Assembly (NCBI GenBank): GCA_963768565.1
Contig: CAVYIO010000019.1
Location: 62,001 to 126,000 of the forward strand
DNA: 64,000 bases
Source of the DNA: JABDKH01 sp963768565
GTDB taxonomy: Bacteria > Bacteroidota > Rhodothermia > Rhodothermales > JABDKH01
Direction: 5' to 3'
Shown here: positions 8,294 to 17,253 of the stretch, piece after piece
How positions within the stretch are numbered: the first letter of the stretch is position 1
Layout: the number at the start of each line of letters is the position of its first letter
Made by a program: the position numbers and the translations under genes
The notes under the pieces: generated by a model
Database searches by the model: none
Told to the model about the DNA's origin: nothing
What the model saw: the letters and a program-made list of their open reading frames with translations, nothing else

Positions 8294-9650
8294 ATGGATG
8301 TAGATGCGATGATAGCGGTTGATGCCGTCACTACGAAAGACGCACTTGAGCACAGGTTTGTCGAGGCCTTCGAGACCTTTCTCGAAACCCGGACGAACGA
8401 ATCTGCGAGTGCGCTCTCCGGATTAAGAGATGTGGCATTCGCCAACTTCGTGAAGTCTGGTTTTCCAGCTGCGAAGAGCGAGGCGTGGAAGTACACGAAC
8501 ATCCGCAAGAAACTCGGACGCGATTTTCAGATCAGTCCGAACGGGCCGCAGACGAATCTGACTGACGAGGACCTGGCGTCATTTGCGATTGAAGGACTGG
8601 ACGCCTGTCGGTTGGTCTTGATCAATGGCTGCTTTGTGGAGGCGCTCTCGAACAGTGCTCCGGAACACGTGACGGTGGCAAGCTTGCAGGATGCGGCAGA
8701 CGGCGGCGTGTTCGGCGAACATCTGGGCCGCTACGCTGATTCTAACCACGATGGCTTCATAGCCCTGAACACGGCCTTCCTCGGTGAAGGTCTGGCCCTG
8801 CACGTCCCACGCGGAAAAACGGCCGAGCGACCCATCCACATTCTCAACATTGCGATCGGGTGAGGATCAGTTCATCCAGCCTCGACTTCTTGTCGTAGTT
8901 GAAGATGGAGCGGAGCTGGACGTGATTGAGACCCAACACACCCTTGGCACGGGAAGCGTATTCCTGAACTCGGTGGTTGAGGCTTTCGTCGGAGCCCGTG
9001 CGCGACTCGACTACTTCCGTTTGCAGGACGGCGGCGAGACGGCCTCCGCGGTCAACAACGCAAACTTCTATCAGCAGGATTCGAGTCATGCCTCTTGCAC
9101 GACGATCACGTTGTCCGGAGACATGATTCGCAACAACGTTGTCATGCACCCCGACGGTGAACACTGCGAGTCACACCTCTTCGGGCTCTTCCTTGGAAAC
9201 GCGGATCTTCACATCGACAACCACACGCTCGTAGATCACGCGAGACCTAATTGCTATAGCAATGAACTCTATAAAGGAGTTCTTGATGGTAAGTCGAAAG
9301 GCGTATTCAACGGCCGCGTTCTCGTCAGACGTGATGCGCAAAAGACCAACGCGTACCAATCCAATAAGACCATTGTGCTGAGCGACCAGGCGAGCATGAA
9401 TGCCAAGCCTGAATTGGAGATCTATGCCGACGATGTCAAGTGCAGCCACGGCGCGACAACCGGACGGCTCGACGACGAAGCGATGTTCTACCTTCGATCG
9501 CGGGGCCTGTCGCCGGACAGGGCGAAGAGGTTGCTGCTACTCGCATTTGTGCGAGATGTGCTGGAGAGCGTGCGCCTCGCTCCTCTTCGGAATCACGTCG
9601 ATCTCCTCGTCCAGCATCACATGGGCGGTGATCGCGACTCCTCCTCCTGA
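8294..9650 (+). CDS. sufD: Fe-S cluster assembly protein SufD, interrupted by one extra base
   Basis: SufD is the SufB paralogue in the SufBC2D scaffold complex. The first frame covers about 190 residues (SEAWKYTNIRKKLG near the N-terminus, HVPRGKTAERPIHILNIA at its end) and stops at 8863. The second frame, one base over, continues directly with GEDQFIQPRLLVVVEDGA and on to the SufD C-terminal core (CESHLFGLFLG, CSHGATTGRLDDEAMFYLRS). Dropping one G from the GGG at 8858-8860 gives a continuous protein of about 451 aa, the normal SufD length. I read this as an insertion error rather than a dead gene, because the rest of the operon is intact. Confidence 0.9.
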
Positions 9651-9664
9651 CCTTCTTCCGATCC

Positions 9665-10913
9665 ATGGAAGCAATCACACAGACAGGCAAGCCGCCACTC
9701 GATGTCGCAGCCATCCGGGACGACTTCCCGGCGCTCCGGACACGCGTGAACGACCATCCGCTGGTCTACCTGGACAATGCCGCCACGACTCACAAGCCAA
9801 AGGTCGTCATTGACCGGATCGTCCAGTTCTATGAGTCCGAAAACAGCAATGTGCACCGCGGCGTGCACCGCCTGAGCCAGCTCGCGACGGACGCGTACGA
9901 GGGAGCGCGAAAGACCATCCAGCAGTACATCAAGGCTCGTGACACTCGAGAAGTCATTTTCACGAGCGGGACAACGGAAGGAATCAATGTCGTGGCAGCA
10001 GGATTCGGTCAGCGGCTGGGCCCGGGCGACGAGATTGTCGTCTCGGTCATGGAGCATCACTCGAACATCGTCCCGTGGCAGATGGTCTGTGATCGGACCG
10101 GCGCCCGGTTGCGGGTTGCGCCGGTGTCCGAAAGCGGCGAACTCGTTGTCGAGCAATATGAACAGCTCTTGACCGATCGAACCAGGATCGTCGCGCTGTG
10201 CCACACGTCCAATGCGCTCGGAACCCGCAATCCCGTGCGGCGACTTGTTGACGCAGCCCACCGCCTGGGCATTCCTGTGTCTCATTGATGCAGCACAGGC
10301 CCTGCCGCACGGACCGGTTGATGTTCAGCAGCTGGACTGTGACTTCCTGTGCTTTTCCGGACACAAGATGTTCGGACCTACCGGCATCGGCGTTCTGTAC
10401 GGAAAGCTCGAGGCGCTCGATACCCTTCCGCCCTACCAGGGCGGCGGTGACATGATCGACCACGTTTCATTCACGGGCACGACGTATGACGAACTGCCGC
10501 ATCGACTCGAAGCCGGCACGCCCCATATCGCGGGTGTAATCGGACTCGGTGCGGCCGTCGAGTATCTGGAAAGCGTCGGGCCGGAGGCGATCAGCGTTTA
10601 CGAGGCCGAACTTGCTCGATACGCAATGCAGCAGATTGGTGATGTCGACGGGGTCCGAATCATCGGAACGACCGAGGACAAGTCACCCGTCGTGTCCTTC
10701 TTGATCGATGGTATCCATCCGTACGATGCAGGATCAGTGCTGGACAAGCTGGGAATCGCAGTGCGGACGGGTCATCACTGTACGCAGCCACTGATGGAGC
10801 GATTTGAAATACCGGGTACGGTCCGCGCCTCTTTCGCGTTCTACAACACCATGGACGAGGTCGACACGCTCGTCAGCGGTATTCGCCGGGTCCAGGAGGT
10901 GTTCGGACAATGA
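9665..10913 (+). CDS. sufS: Cysteine desulfurase SufS, interrupted by one extra base
   Basis: SufS is the PLP enzyme that takes sulfur from cysteine for the Suf scaffold. The first frame runs from MEAITQTGKPP through YLDNAATTHKP, SNVHRGVHRLSQ and VMEHHSNIVPWQ to HRLGIPV and stops at 10285. The other frame resumes at LIDAAQALPHGPVDV. Removing the T at 10280 (GTG[T]CTC) joins them into about 415 aa. The PLP-binding lysine is in SGHKMFGPTG and the active cysteine in RTGHHCTQPL. The downstream sufE overlaps by 4 bp, as expected for the SufS-SufE pair. Confidence 0.92.
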
Positions 10914-11341
10914 ATGACGTGATGACCGTCGAGCAGCGCGCAGAAGCCATTGTGTCCGATTTCGCCCTGTTTGATGACTGGATCGGCCGGTATGAGTACC
11001 TGATCGAGCTTGGCGGATTGCTCGCGCCACTCGACAACGAGTACAAGACGGACGAGTACAGGGTCCGAGGCTGCCAATCGCAGGTATGGCTCAAACCTGA
11101 AGTTCGAGATGGCCTCGTTTTCTTAACGGCGGATAGCGATGCCATCATCACCCGGGGACTGGTCGCGCTGCTGGTGAAGGTTTTTGATGGTCAGCCGCCG
11201 GCCGCGATCGCCGGTGCCAGTATGGATTTTTTGGAAGAGATCGGGATGAACGAGCATCTTTCGTCGACCCGCAAGAACGGTCTGGCGTCGATGGTCAATC
11301 GAATCAAGGACTACGCAACTCAGCTTGTTTCCAATGACTGA
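10910..11341 (+). CDS. sufE: Sulfur acceptor protein SufE
   Basis: SufE receives persulfide sulfur from SufS and hands it to SufB. The 143 aa sequence has the family core DDWIGRYEYLIELG, the acceptor cysteine in VRGCQSQVWL, and a C-terminal EEIGMNEHLSSTRKNGL typical of SufE. The start ATG at 10910 overlaps the sufS stop as ATGA; an internal ATG at 10922 is also possible. The stop overlaps the following DUF59 gene by 8 bp. Confidence 0.95.
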   Translation: MNDVMTVEQRAEAIVSDFALFDDWIGRYEYLIELGGLLAPLDNEYKTDEYRVRGCQSQVWLKPEVRDGLVFLTADSDAIITRGLVALLVKVFDGQPPAAIAGASMDFLEEIGMNEHLSSTRKNGLASMVNRIKDYATQLVSND

Positions 11342-11684
11342 TTCTGGTAGTGCACAATTGAATGAGTCCGGAGCGCCGGCCCGTGTTCTGGAAGCAGACG
11401 TCGTAGAGGTCATGCGGACCATTTATGATCCGGAAATCCCGGTCAACATCTACGACCTGGGCTTGATATACGAGACGACCGTCAACCCCGACAATAGCGT
11501 CCTCGTTCGAATGACGCTGACGGCTCCCAACTGCCCCGTGGCGGACATCCTCCCCGCCGAGGTCGAGACCCGGATTCGGAGACTCGAGGGCGTGACTGAC
11601 GTTCGGGTCATCCTCACATTCGATCCGCCATATACCATGGAGATGATGTCCGAGGAAGCGCGACTGGAACTTGGCCTGTTGTAG
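11334..11684 (+). CDS. DUF59/MIP18-family Fe-S assembly protein (SufT-like)
   Basis: This small protein (116 aa) of the DUF59/MIP18 family closes the suf operon. Family motifs are DPEIPVNIYDLGLIY and TAPNCPVADILP, with the conserved cysteine in the latter, and FDPPYTMEMMSEEARLELG at the C-terminus. SUF-linked members (SufT) act in Fe-S cluster maturation or delivery in other bacteria; the same role here is inferred from operon position. I chose the ATG at 11334, which overlaps sufE by 8 bp. Confidence 0.9.
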   Translation: MTDSGSAQLNESGAPARVLEADVVEVMRTIYDPEIPVNIYDLGLIYETTVNPDNSVLVRMTLTAPNCPVADILPAEVETRIRRLEGVTDVRVILTFDPPYTMEMMSEEARLELGLL

Positions 11685-11932
11685 TCCCCGCTGGATTGTG
11701 GTCGCATTTGCATTCCAGCGACCCGCGGGTCCTGATCACGCCATCTACCTCTACAACACAGATTGCGCTCACGCTCGTTGGCCGATCGGCAATGCTCTCA
11801 GCACGCATGTGGTCAGACAGACACATTGGCGTACGATCACTCGCGAGCATGACGGCAACCACACCGCCGGAATTCGTCGGGTGCGGATCGATGCGGTCAA
11901 GACGGGCTTCTCTGTTAACGGCCGACTCATCC
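11685..11932. other. Gap between convergent suf operon and TPM gene, no gene recognised
   Basis: These 248 bp separate two convergent genes. Open frames exist on both strands (for example 11696-11950, plus) but their translations match nothing I know and have no start signal or family motif. No clear hairpin with a T-run was seen. Confidence 0.4.
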
Positions 11933-12857
11933 TCACCAACTTCCCGATGAACCGCCTCCTCCAAAGGAACCACCTCCACCGCTGAAGCCTCCGCCTCCCG
12001 AGAACCCTCCAAACGATCCACTGGAACCCCCGCCGCCAATCACCATCGGGCCCACTTTAACGGACCCCTTCTCCTTCATGGTCTTCTGGAGTTCTTTGAC
12101 CTTCGGATGGTTCGAGACGACGATGTACACAATCGCGTAGATGCACACGAAGATCACGCCCCCGAGGTCGCTGCCCGTCATCGACATACCGGCAACCCAG
12201 AAGAAAGGCATCAGAAACACGAAGAGAAACCAGCGAAAGCACCCGGTGCTGACGACACCCATGAACGCAAAGAAAGACGGGATGATCATGAATACGAGTC
12301 CGAACCAGAATGGCGGTCTGTCCCCTGCCGATTCCGACGGCTCGTACGACCCGTCGATCGCAGACAGAATCGCGGCGATTCCCGACCTCACCGCCAGAGT
12401 CGTAATCCTCCCTGCGCAGGTGCGGACGAATCTCGTTGCGAAGTATTCGACTTGCCGTCACATCCGGCAAGACGCCTTCCAGACCGTATCCGACTTCGAT
12501 GCGCATCTCCCGATCGTTGATCGCCAGGAGCAGCAGTACTCCATTGTCGTTCTCAGCTGTACCAAGTTGCCAGGTACGGGCCACGGTCAGAGCGTACTCC
12601 TCCACCGAGTACCCGCCCAGCGACGGGACAATGAGTACGGCAACCTGGTTGCCGGTCTGGCTCTCATGATCACGCAGGAGCGACGTGATTTCCTGCTCGA
12701 CCTCCGGCCGCAGGACACCGGCCGTGTCCACGACGCGCCCGGACAATGGTGGAACCGTGGGCTGAGCGTGGGTTGACCCGGTGACGAATGACCCTGTGAC
12801 CGCCACCAGCGCGGCAACGCCGAGCATGCGCGCCCATTGACTCCCGGGACTACTCAT
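11933..12857 (-). CDS. TPM-domain membrane protein (YgcG family), interrupted by one extra base
   Basis: This is a YgcG-type protein: signal peptide, extracytoplasmic TPM domain, transmembrane region and glycine-rich tail. From the ATG at 12857 the first frame reads through VVDTAGVLRPEVEQEI, VALI-type strands (VAVLIVPSLGGYSVEEYA) and VGYGLEGVLPDVTASRIL. It loses the family sequence at about 12392, where the neighbouring frame takes over (SGIAAILSAIDG, then two hydrophobic helices and a tail of FSGGGGSFGGGGSSGSW type). Removing one G in GGCG[G]TGAGG joins them. The start overlaps the upstream TPM gene by 8 bp, so the two are probably translated together. TPM proteins are poorly understood; some associate with LemA, which is not present here. 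Confidence 0.85.
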
Positions 12858-13512
12858 CCGAACCGAACCGTAATCGATTCGAGAGTTCGTCGGTATCGTC
12901 CGGACGGATATCAACGCCATGGGACTTCAGAAGGGCGCCGCATTTTGCGATCGCGTTGACGATGCCGTCGGTAATGTGTCCGCTGGCAATGCCGCTCTGT
13001 ATTGTTTGAACAACGTCGACCCAGTCATCGGACGAAACCGCCTTGTTTATCCCCTCGTCACCGAGGACCTCAATCCGGTGCTCGAAAAGAGAGATGAACA
13101 GCAAGATGCCTGTGCGATCTTGCGTCTTGAATACCTCCTCTTCGACAAAGGCCCGCATCGCACGATGATGGACAGTACGGGCAAGGCGTGACGGACCGGC
13201 GAAGTAGCGCCTGAGCGCCGGTATCGTGGTCACCATTGCTGCCCCAACCGCGGCACCGGCCAACATGACGAGCGCCGGACCCCACGGTGAGTGCAGCCAG
13301 GCGAAACCCCAGCCTTCGTAGAACTGAAGAAACACCAGACTCGCAGCCAGCAACGCAACAGCCAGCAGGCCGGCTCCCCTCCAGATCGCTACCTCATATC
13401 CGCCACAACGATCAACGACATACGGGACGATTTCGCCGGCTGTCTGCTGTTCTGCGGCTCCCACGGCCTTGCGAATCTGCTCAAGCTCCGAGTCTGAGAA
13501 AGAGATCTTCAT
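12850..13512 (-). CDS. TPM-domain membrane protein, second copy
   Basis: This 220 aa protein starts MKISFSDSELEQIRKAVGAAE, followed by EIVPYVVDRCGGYE, two hydrophobic helices (about residues 45-65 and 78-100) and then HHRAMRAFVEEEVFKTQDRTGILLF-type sequence of the TPM domain with EVLGDEGIN and a GI..G(H)..DGI motif. The TPM domain is split around the membrane segments, unlike the downstream copy. It precedes and overlaps that copy, suggesting a two-component membrane module. The substrate or role is unknown. Confidence 0.8.
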   Translation of the reverse strand: MKISFSDSELEQIRKAVGAAEQQTAGEIVPYVVDRCGGYEVAIWRGAGLLAVALLAASLVFLQFYEGWGFAWLHSPWGPALVMLAGAAVGAAMVTTIPALRRYFAGPSRLARTVHHRAMRAFVEEEVFKTQDRTGILLFISLFEHRIEVLGDEGINKAVSSDDWVDVVQTIQSGIASGHITDGIVNAIAKCGALLKSHGVDIRPDDTDELSNRLRFGSDE

Positions 13513-13686
13513 GACGGAATCCAGGGGTGAGCCAGAATATACGGAACGTCATCGGATGCGGACCGAAGACAACCGGCACCGTCAGCCAACGCCGTGGTCG
13601 ATCTGAGTCTTGCCGGGTGAGCAAACTCGCCGGGATACAATCTGCCGATCAGTCGTCGTCTCCGTTGATCCGTCGGGCCCGGCGCC

Positions 13687-14808
13687 CTACGGACTGACCT
13701 GACGCAACGCGTCGAGTGCAGACTCCGCTCGCTGATAGATGGGATTTGCGGGATCGCCCACGACTCTCTTCACGGTATTGAACTGGGCGATCGCATCCTC
13801 GAACCGGTTGATGCGAAGCAACATGATTCCACGGTTGAAATTCGCCTGTACGTGCATCGAATCTTGCTCGAGGACCATATTCGTCTGAGCGATGGCCTGG
13901 ACCGAGTTCTCCGGATCAAACATGTAGGCGATCGCCATATCGGTCCTTACGTCGAGGTTGTCCGGGTTGATCTGCAGCGCCTGTTGATACGCCGCGATCG
14001 CGCGTTGCGCGAACCCTGCCTTCGACTCGTCTCCAACGCCTTCCATCCAGTCGTAGTACAGATTGCCGGTCCGGACCCAGTCGGATTCGGCGCCGGTCAC
14101 GGTAGCGATCTCTGCTTGAACCTCTCCGGCGAGATCCCACCGACCATGGGAAATCAGGAAGTCGGCCAGTTCTCGTCTCTTCAACGTCTTGGCCTCTCCC
14201 GTAAGCGTGTCAATCTGATCCCGAAGAGACTGTACGGTACCCTGAACTTCCGCCGGGAGCGGCCCGAGCACGAGCGGTGACGCCGACTGTCCCGACTGTG
14301 GCGGCACGGACCCGTCCTGATCCCTGCTGACTACGGTTATGACGAACAGGGCGACGATAAGAATCACTGCCGCCCCAACCACGAGCAGCACCTGCCGCCC
14401 CAGTTCCTTGTCGGTTGCTGCCCGCTTCGCCAGCGGTTTTTCGGGAGTCGGGATCGATTTGGAAACGGGCACTGCCGACTTTACCGGGGTTGTCGCGTCA
14501 CCGGTGGACTCGGTCATCGCAATCTTCCGACCGCACGAACCGCAGAACCTGGAACCGACAGGGTAGGATGCTCCACAGCTCGTACAGAAGCCGCCTTTCT
14601 CGAGGGTATCCGACGACGACTCCTCAGCGTCGTGCTGCTCCAGTTCCTCTATCGCAGAAAGCGACCCTACCTCATCAACAAACTCGGCACCATCAGCTTC
14701 CGCATCGACGAACTCGCCACTCAGTGATGACCCACACAGGTCACACACCTGCGCCGAGATTTTCTGCTTCGCTCCGCAATGGGCGCAAACATTCCGCTTC
14801 TTTGACAT
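13687..14808 (-). CDS. Zinc-ribbon, single-TM, TPR-containing protein
   Basis: The 373 aa product begins with two zinc ribbons: CAHCGAKQKISAQVCDLCG (residues 8-26) and, after an acidic linker, CTSCGASYPVGSRFCGSCG. A single membrane helix (VLLVVGAAVILIVALFVITV) follows. The C-terminal half has tetratricopeptide-like helices (AIAAYQQALQINPDNLDVR, MAIAYMF). The start is the ATG at 14808, which has a good AGGAG ribosome-binding site seven bases ahead; an upstream in-frame ATG would overlap hup. It lies 28 bp after hup. It is likely a membrane-anchored scaffold; the precise function is unknown. Confidence 0.75.
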   Translation of the reverse strand: MSKKRNVCAHCGAKQKISAQVCDLCGSSLSGEFVDAEADGAEFVDEVGSLSAIEELEQHDAEESSSDTLEKGGFCTSCGASYPVGSRFCGSCGRKIAMTESTGDATTPVKSAVPVSKSIPTPEKPLAKRAATDKELGRQVLLVVGAAVILIVALFVITVVSRDQDGSVPPQSGQSASPLVLGPLPAEVQGTVQSLRDQIDTLTGEAKTLKRRELADFLISHGRWDLAGEVQAEIATVTGAESDWVRTGNLYYDWMEGVGDESKAGFAQRAIAAYQQALQINPDNLDVRTDMAIAYMFDPENSVQAIAQTNMVLEQDSMHVQANFNRGIMLLRINRFEDAIAQFNTVKRVVGDPANPIYQRAESALDALRQVSP

Positions 14809-14836
14809 CGAGACTCCTGAACCGGGATTAGGTAGA

Positions 14837-15136
14837 CTATTCAATATCCTGTGGATCGAGTCGTGACTCAACGGCGTCACGGAATTCTTGCGACGCCTTG
14901 AAGACGGGAAGAACCCTCTCGCTCACGCGAACCTCCTGGTTCGTCCGCGGATTGCGCGCAGTCCGAGCCGCCCGCTTCTGGGCCTTGAACGTTCCAAATC
15001 CTCTCAAATAGACGGACTCACCCTCCGTAAGGGCAGACTTAACAATAGTCATGAACCCGTTAATCACAGCTTCAGTCTCTGTCTTGGTGAGACCGGTTCC
15101 GTCTGCAATTCGATCAACAATGTCAGCCTTAGTCAC
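14837..15136 (-). CDS. hup: HU family DNA-binding protein
   Basis: This is a 99 aa histone-like protein that bends and compacts DNA. It starts MTKADIVDRIADGTGLTK, carries the central helix VINGFMTIVKSAL and the DNA-binding beta-arm GFGTFKAQKRAARTARNP with the conserved proline. An acidic tail (ESRLDPQDIE) extends beyond the usual 90 residues. The upstream region on the coding strand contains TTTGACA and a TATCTG about 12 bases on, an imperfect promoter. It is first in a minus-strand group with the zinc-ribbon/TPR gene. Confidence 0.95.
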   Translation of the reverse strand: MTKADIVDRIADGTGLTKTETEAVINGFMTIVKSALTEGESVYLRGFGTFKAQKRAARTARNPRTNQEVRVSERVLPVFKASQEFRDAVESRLDPQDIE

Positions 15137-15782
15137 GTTTCGACTCCACTTTTGTTTTTGTCAGATACGATTAACTAGTTGTCAAACACACTCGACTTCG
15201 TACGCCTCCGGGAGCCGCGATCACAATGGGAATCCACGATTGAGTCTATCCTGCACAATTGGGTGACTGACAGGGTAGCCGCAGGTGGGCCATTGAGCGC
15301 TTTTGGACAATATGCGGGGCGGGGTCATCGAGAACGTTCAGTACCTAGACGTCGCCCGCCTGTTCCGCCTTTTCGACCGGCCCCCGAAACAAATCTGCAC
15401 GCGGCGCGGTCGGCTTGCACGTGGAGAATTGATTCGGGCGCACAGACTTATGAGAAGGCCTCGAATTCACGGCCGCTACAATGTCCTGACTCACCGGCTT
15501 CCTACACGCTCGCGCTGGGCAGGTCCCTGTGGCTTCCGCCACATTCGCTGACCCCGGACCCTCTGTTCAACACGTCGACGCGTCTGCGGGGCCTGCCCGG
15601 CACGTCTGCACGGATTCGACCGCAGATCGACACGCGCGTCCCCGCGTTGGACCTGATCGGCGGCCCGTCGGAATCGAAAACGAGAAATGCCCGGCGGAAC
15701 TTGTTCGTCAGCGACAGGTGGAGAAGAACAACATGAAACGTCGATCGTGCACGACACCACGCCTCATCGCAGTACCGGTCGT
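15137..15782. other. 646-bp region with no recognised gene
   Basis: This is the longest stretch without a supported gene. A 185-codon open frame (15179-15736, plus, TTG start) and several shorter ones exist, but they are rich in Arg, Pro and Ser and carry no family motif. I looked for RNase P, tmRNA, 6S and SRP RNA signatures and saw none that convinced me. The hup promoter must lie at its left end and the promoter of the DUF6503-like gene at its right end. Confidence 0.4.
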
Positions 15783-16547
15783 ATGTTGTTAAACATCAAC
15801 AGAGTAGCAGCAGCAGTCCTGTTCTTGCTCGTCGGTTCGTGCACCCAACCCGACCCGGCAAGGCAGATTCTGGATCGGACGTTCGTGGCCCACGGCGCCG
15901 ATAGTCTCAAAAATGCAGCCGCAGAGTTCCGCTTTCGTGGTGACCTGTATCGCGCGACACGTCGATCGGGCCTGTTTACGTACGAGCGAATCTATGAGGA
16001 CAGTCTGGGAACCGTCCGGGACGTCCTGACCAACGACGGCAGTTTTCGAGAAGTGGATGGCACGCCGCAGTCGATCAGCGACAGTACGAAGTTTGCCATC
16101 CAGGAGAAGGTAAACTCAGTGATCTACTTTGCTCTTCTGCCCCTTCCGCTCAAGGATTCTGCCGTGCGCGAGCGCTACCTCGGGCAATCAAGTATCGGAG
16201 GACAGGCGTATCATAAGGTGGAAGTGACATTCCGGGAACTCGGTGGAGGCCCCGATCACAGGGACCGATTTGTCTATTGGATCGACGTAGCGACCGACCT
16301 CATCGACTACTTCGGGTACTACTACCTGACCAATGAAACCGGTTCCCGCTTCCGCCGTGTGGTGAATCCGCGTAATGTCGGTGGATTCCGCGCCGTCGAC
16401 CATATCAACTATTCTGCGCTTCCCGATACGATCGGGTCTCGTGTAGACCAATTCGACGAATTGCTTGAGAGAGGGGCTCTCGAGATTGTTTCTGAGGTGA
16501 AACACGAAAACTTCCGAGTAGTACCTCTTGACCGCTCGTCCGGGTAA
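15783..16547 (+). CDS. Lipoprotein of probable DUF6503 family
   Basis: This is a predicted lipoprotein of 254 aa with leader AAAVLFLLVGSC followed by TQPDPARQILDRTFVAHGAD. The body is beta-rich (AEFRFRGDLYRATRRSG, DRFVYWIDVATDLIDYFGYY, GGFRAVDHINY), resembling the Bacteroidota family DUF6503, whose function is unknown. I placed the start at the ATG at 15783, so that the signal peptide is N-terminal; an open frame continues about 96 bp upstream. The stop is followed after 31 bp by the DUF2911 gene on the same strand. Confidence 0.65.
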   Translation: MLLNINRVAAAVLFLLVGSCTQPDPARQILDRTFVAHGADSLKNAAAEFRFRGDLYRATRRSGLFTYERIYEDSLGTVRDVLTNDGSFREVDGTPQSISDSTKFAIQEKVNSVIYFALLPLPLKDSAVRERYLGQSSIGGQAYHKVEVTFRELGGGPDHRDRFVYWIDVATDLIDYFGYYYLTNETGSRFRRVVNPRNVGGFRAVDHINYSALPDTIGSRVDQFDELLERGALEIVSEVKHENFRVVPLDRSSG

Positions 16548-16578
16548 CCCCCTTTCGTCCCAAGCCACACAGGAGTTC

Positions 16579-17181
16579 ATGAGAGTACGACGCCCGGCAA
16601 AGGCGCTAAGCCAAATAGTATACGTTGTACTGGCAGCCAGCCTCCTGGCCTGTCAGTCGTCCACAAGCGCTCAGGAGGCAAACAACGCCGGCATCGATAC
16701 TACCCGAGTCGTGCCGGCTCCGGAGGCGCGGACAAGCCCGATGGCGATCGCAGCCGGAACGCTGGAGGACGGCACCTACGTCAAGGTTGTTTATTCTTCG
16801 CCGCGCAAGCGAGGACGAGAGATTTTTGGCGGCCTGGTCCCGTACGGTGAAGTCTGGAGAACGGGCGCCAACGAGGCGACGGAGTTGACGGTGACCAATG
16901 CCGTGAAACTCGGTGGGCATTTGGTGCCGGCGGGCACGTATTCGCTGTTCACGATTCCGGGAGAAACGCAGTGGACGATCATCATCAATCGGAATCTCGG
17001 GCAATGGGGAGCGTACGACTATGAATCGGAGGCCGACCTGATCCGATTCACTGTACCGGTACTTGTCAGTGAGATGATGCACGAAGCGTTCACGATCTCG
17101 ATAGACGATTCCGACAATCACACGATTCGTTTGAACTGGGACGCCGTATCGGTCGCGATCCCGACAGAGATGTCGAGATAG
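16579..17181 (+). CDS. DUF2911 family exported protein
   Basis: This is a 200 aa protein with an N-terminal lipoprotein-type leader (VYVVLAASLLACQ) and one DUF2911 domain. Hallmarks are VVYSSPRKRGREIFGGLVP, GEVWRTGANEATELTV, LVPAGTYSLFTIPGE and WTIIINRNLGQWG. DUF2911 proteins are widespread in Bacteroidota and have no settled function. The ATG at 16579 is preceded by AGGAGTTC, a good ribosome-binding site, so it was preferred over an in-frame start at 16528 inside the previous gene. Confidence 0.88.
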   Translation: MRVRRPAKALSQIVYVVLAASLLACQSSTSAQEANNAGIDTTRVVPAPEARTSPMAIAAGTLEDGTYVKVVYSSPRKRGREIFGGLVPYGEVWRTGANEATELTVTNAVKLGGHLVPAGTYSLFTIPGETQWTIIINRNLGQWGAYDYESEADLIRFTVPVLVSEMMHEAFTISIDDSDNHTIRLNWDAVSVAIPTEMSR

Positions 17182-17253
17182 CAGAGACATCCTTAGCTTC
17201 CCGGTTCCTTATTGCGGCGAGTTTCGCTGCCATCCGACGCACACCTATACGTC

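Noticed and set aside
11696..11950. Open frame between sufT-like and TPM genes
   Set aside because: No recognisable motif, and its end runs into the antisense of the TPM gene.
15179..15736. 185-codon open frame starting at TTG
   Set aside because: The translation is rich in Arg/Pro/Ser with no family motif and no ribosome-binding site, and other frames in the region are similarly open.
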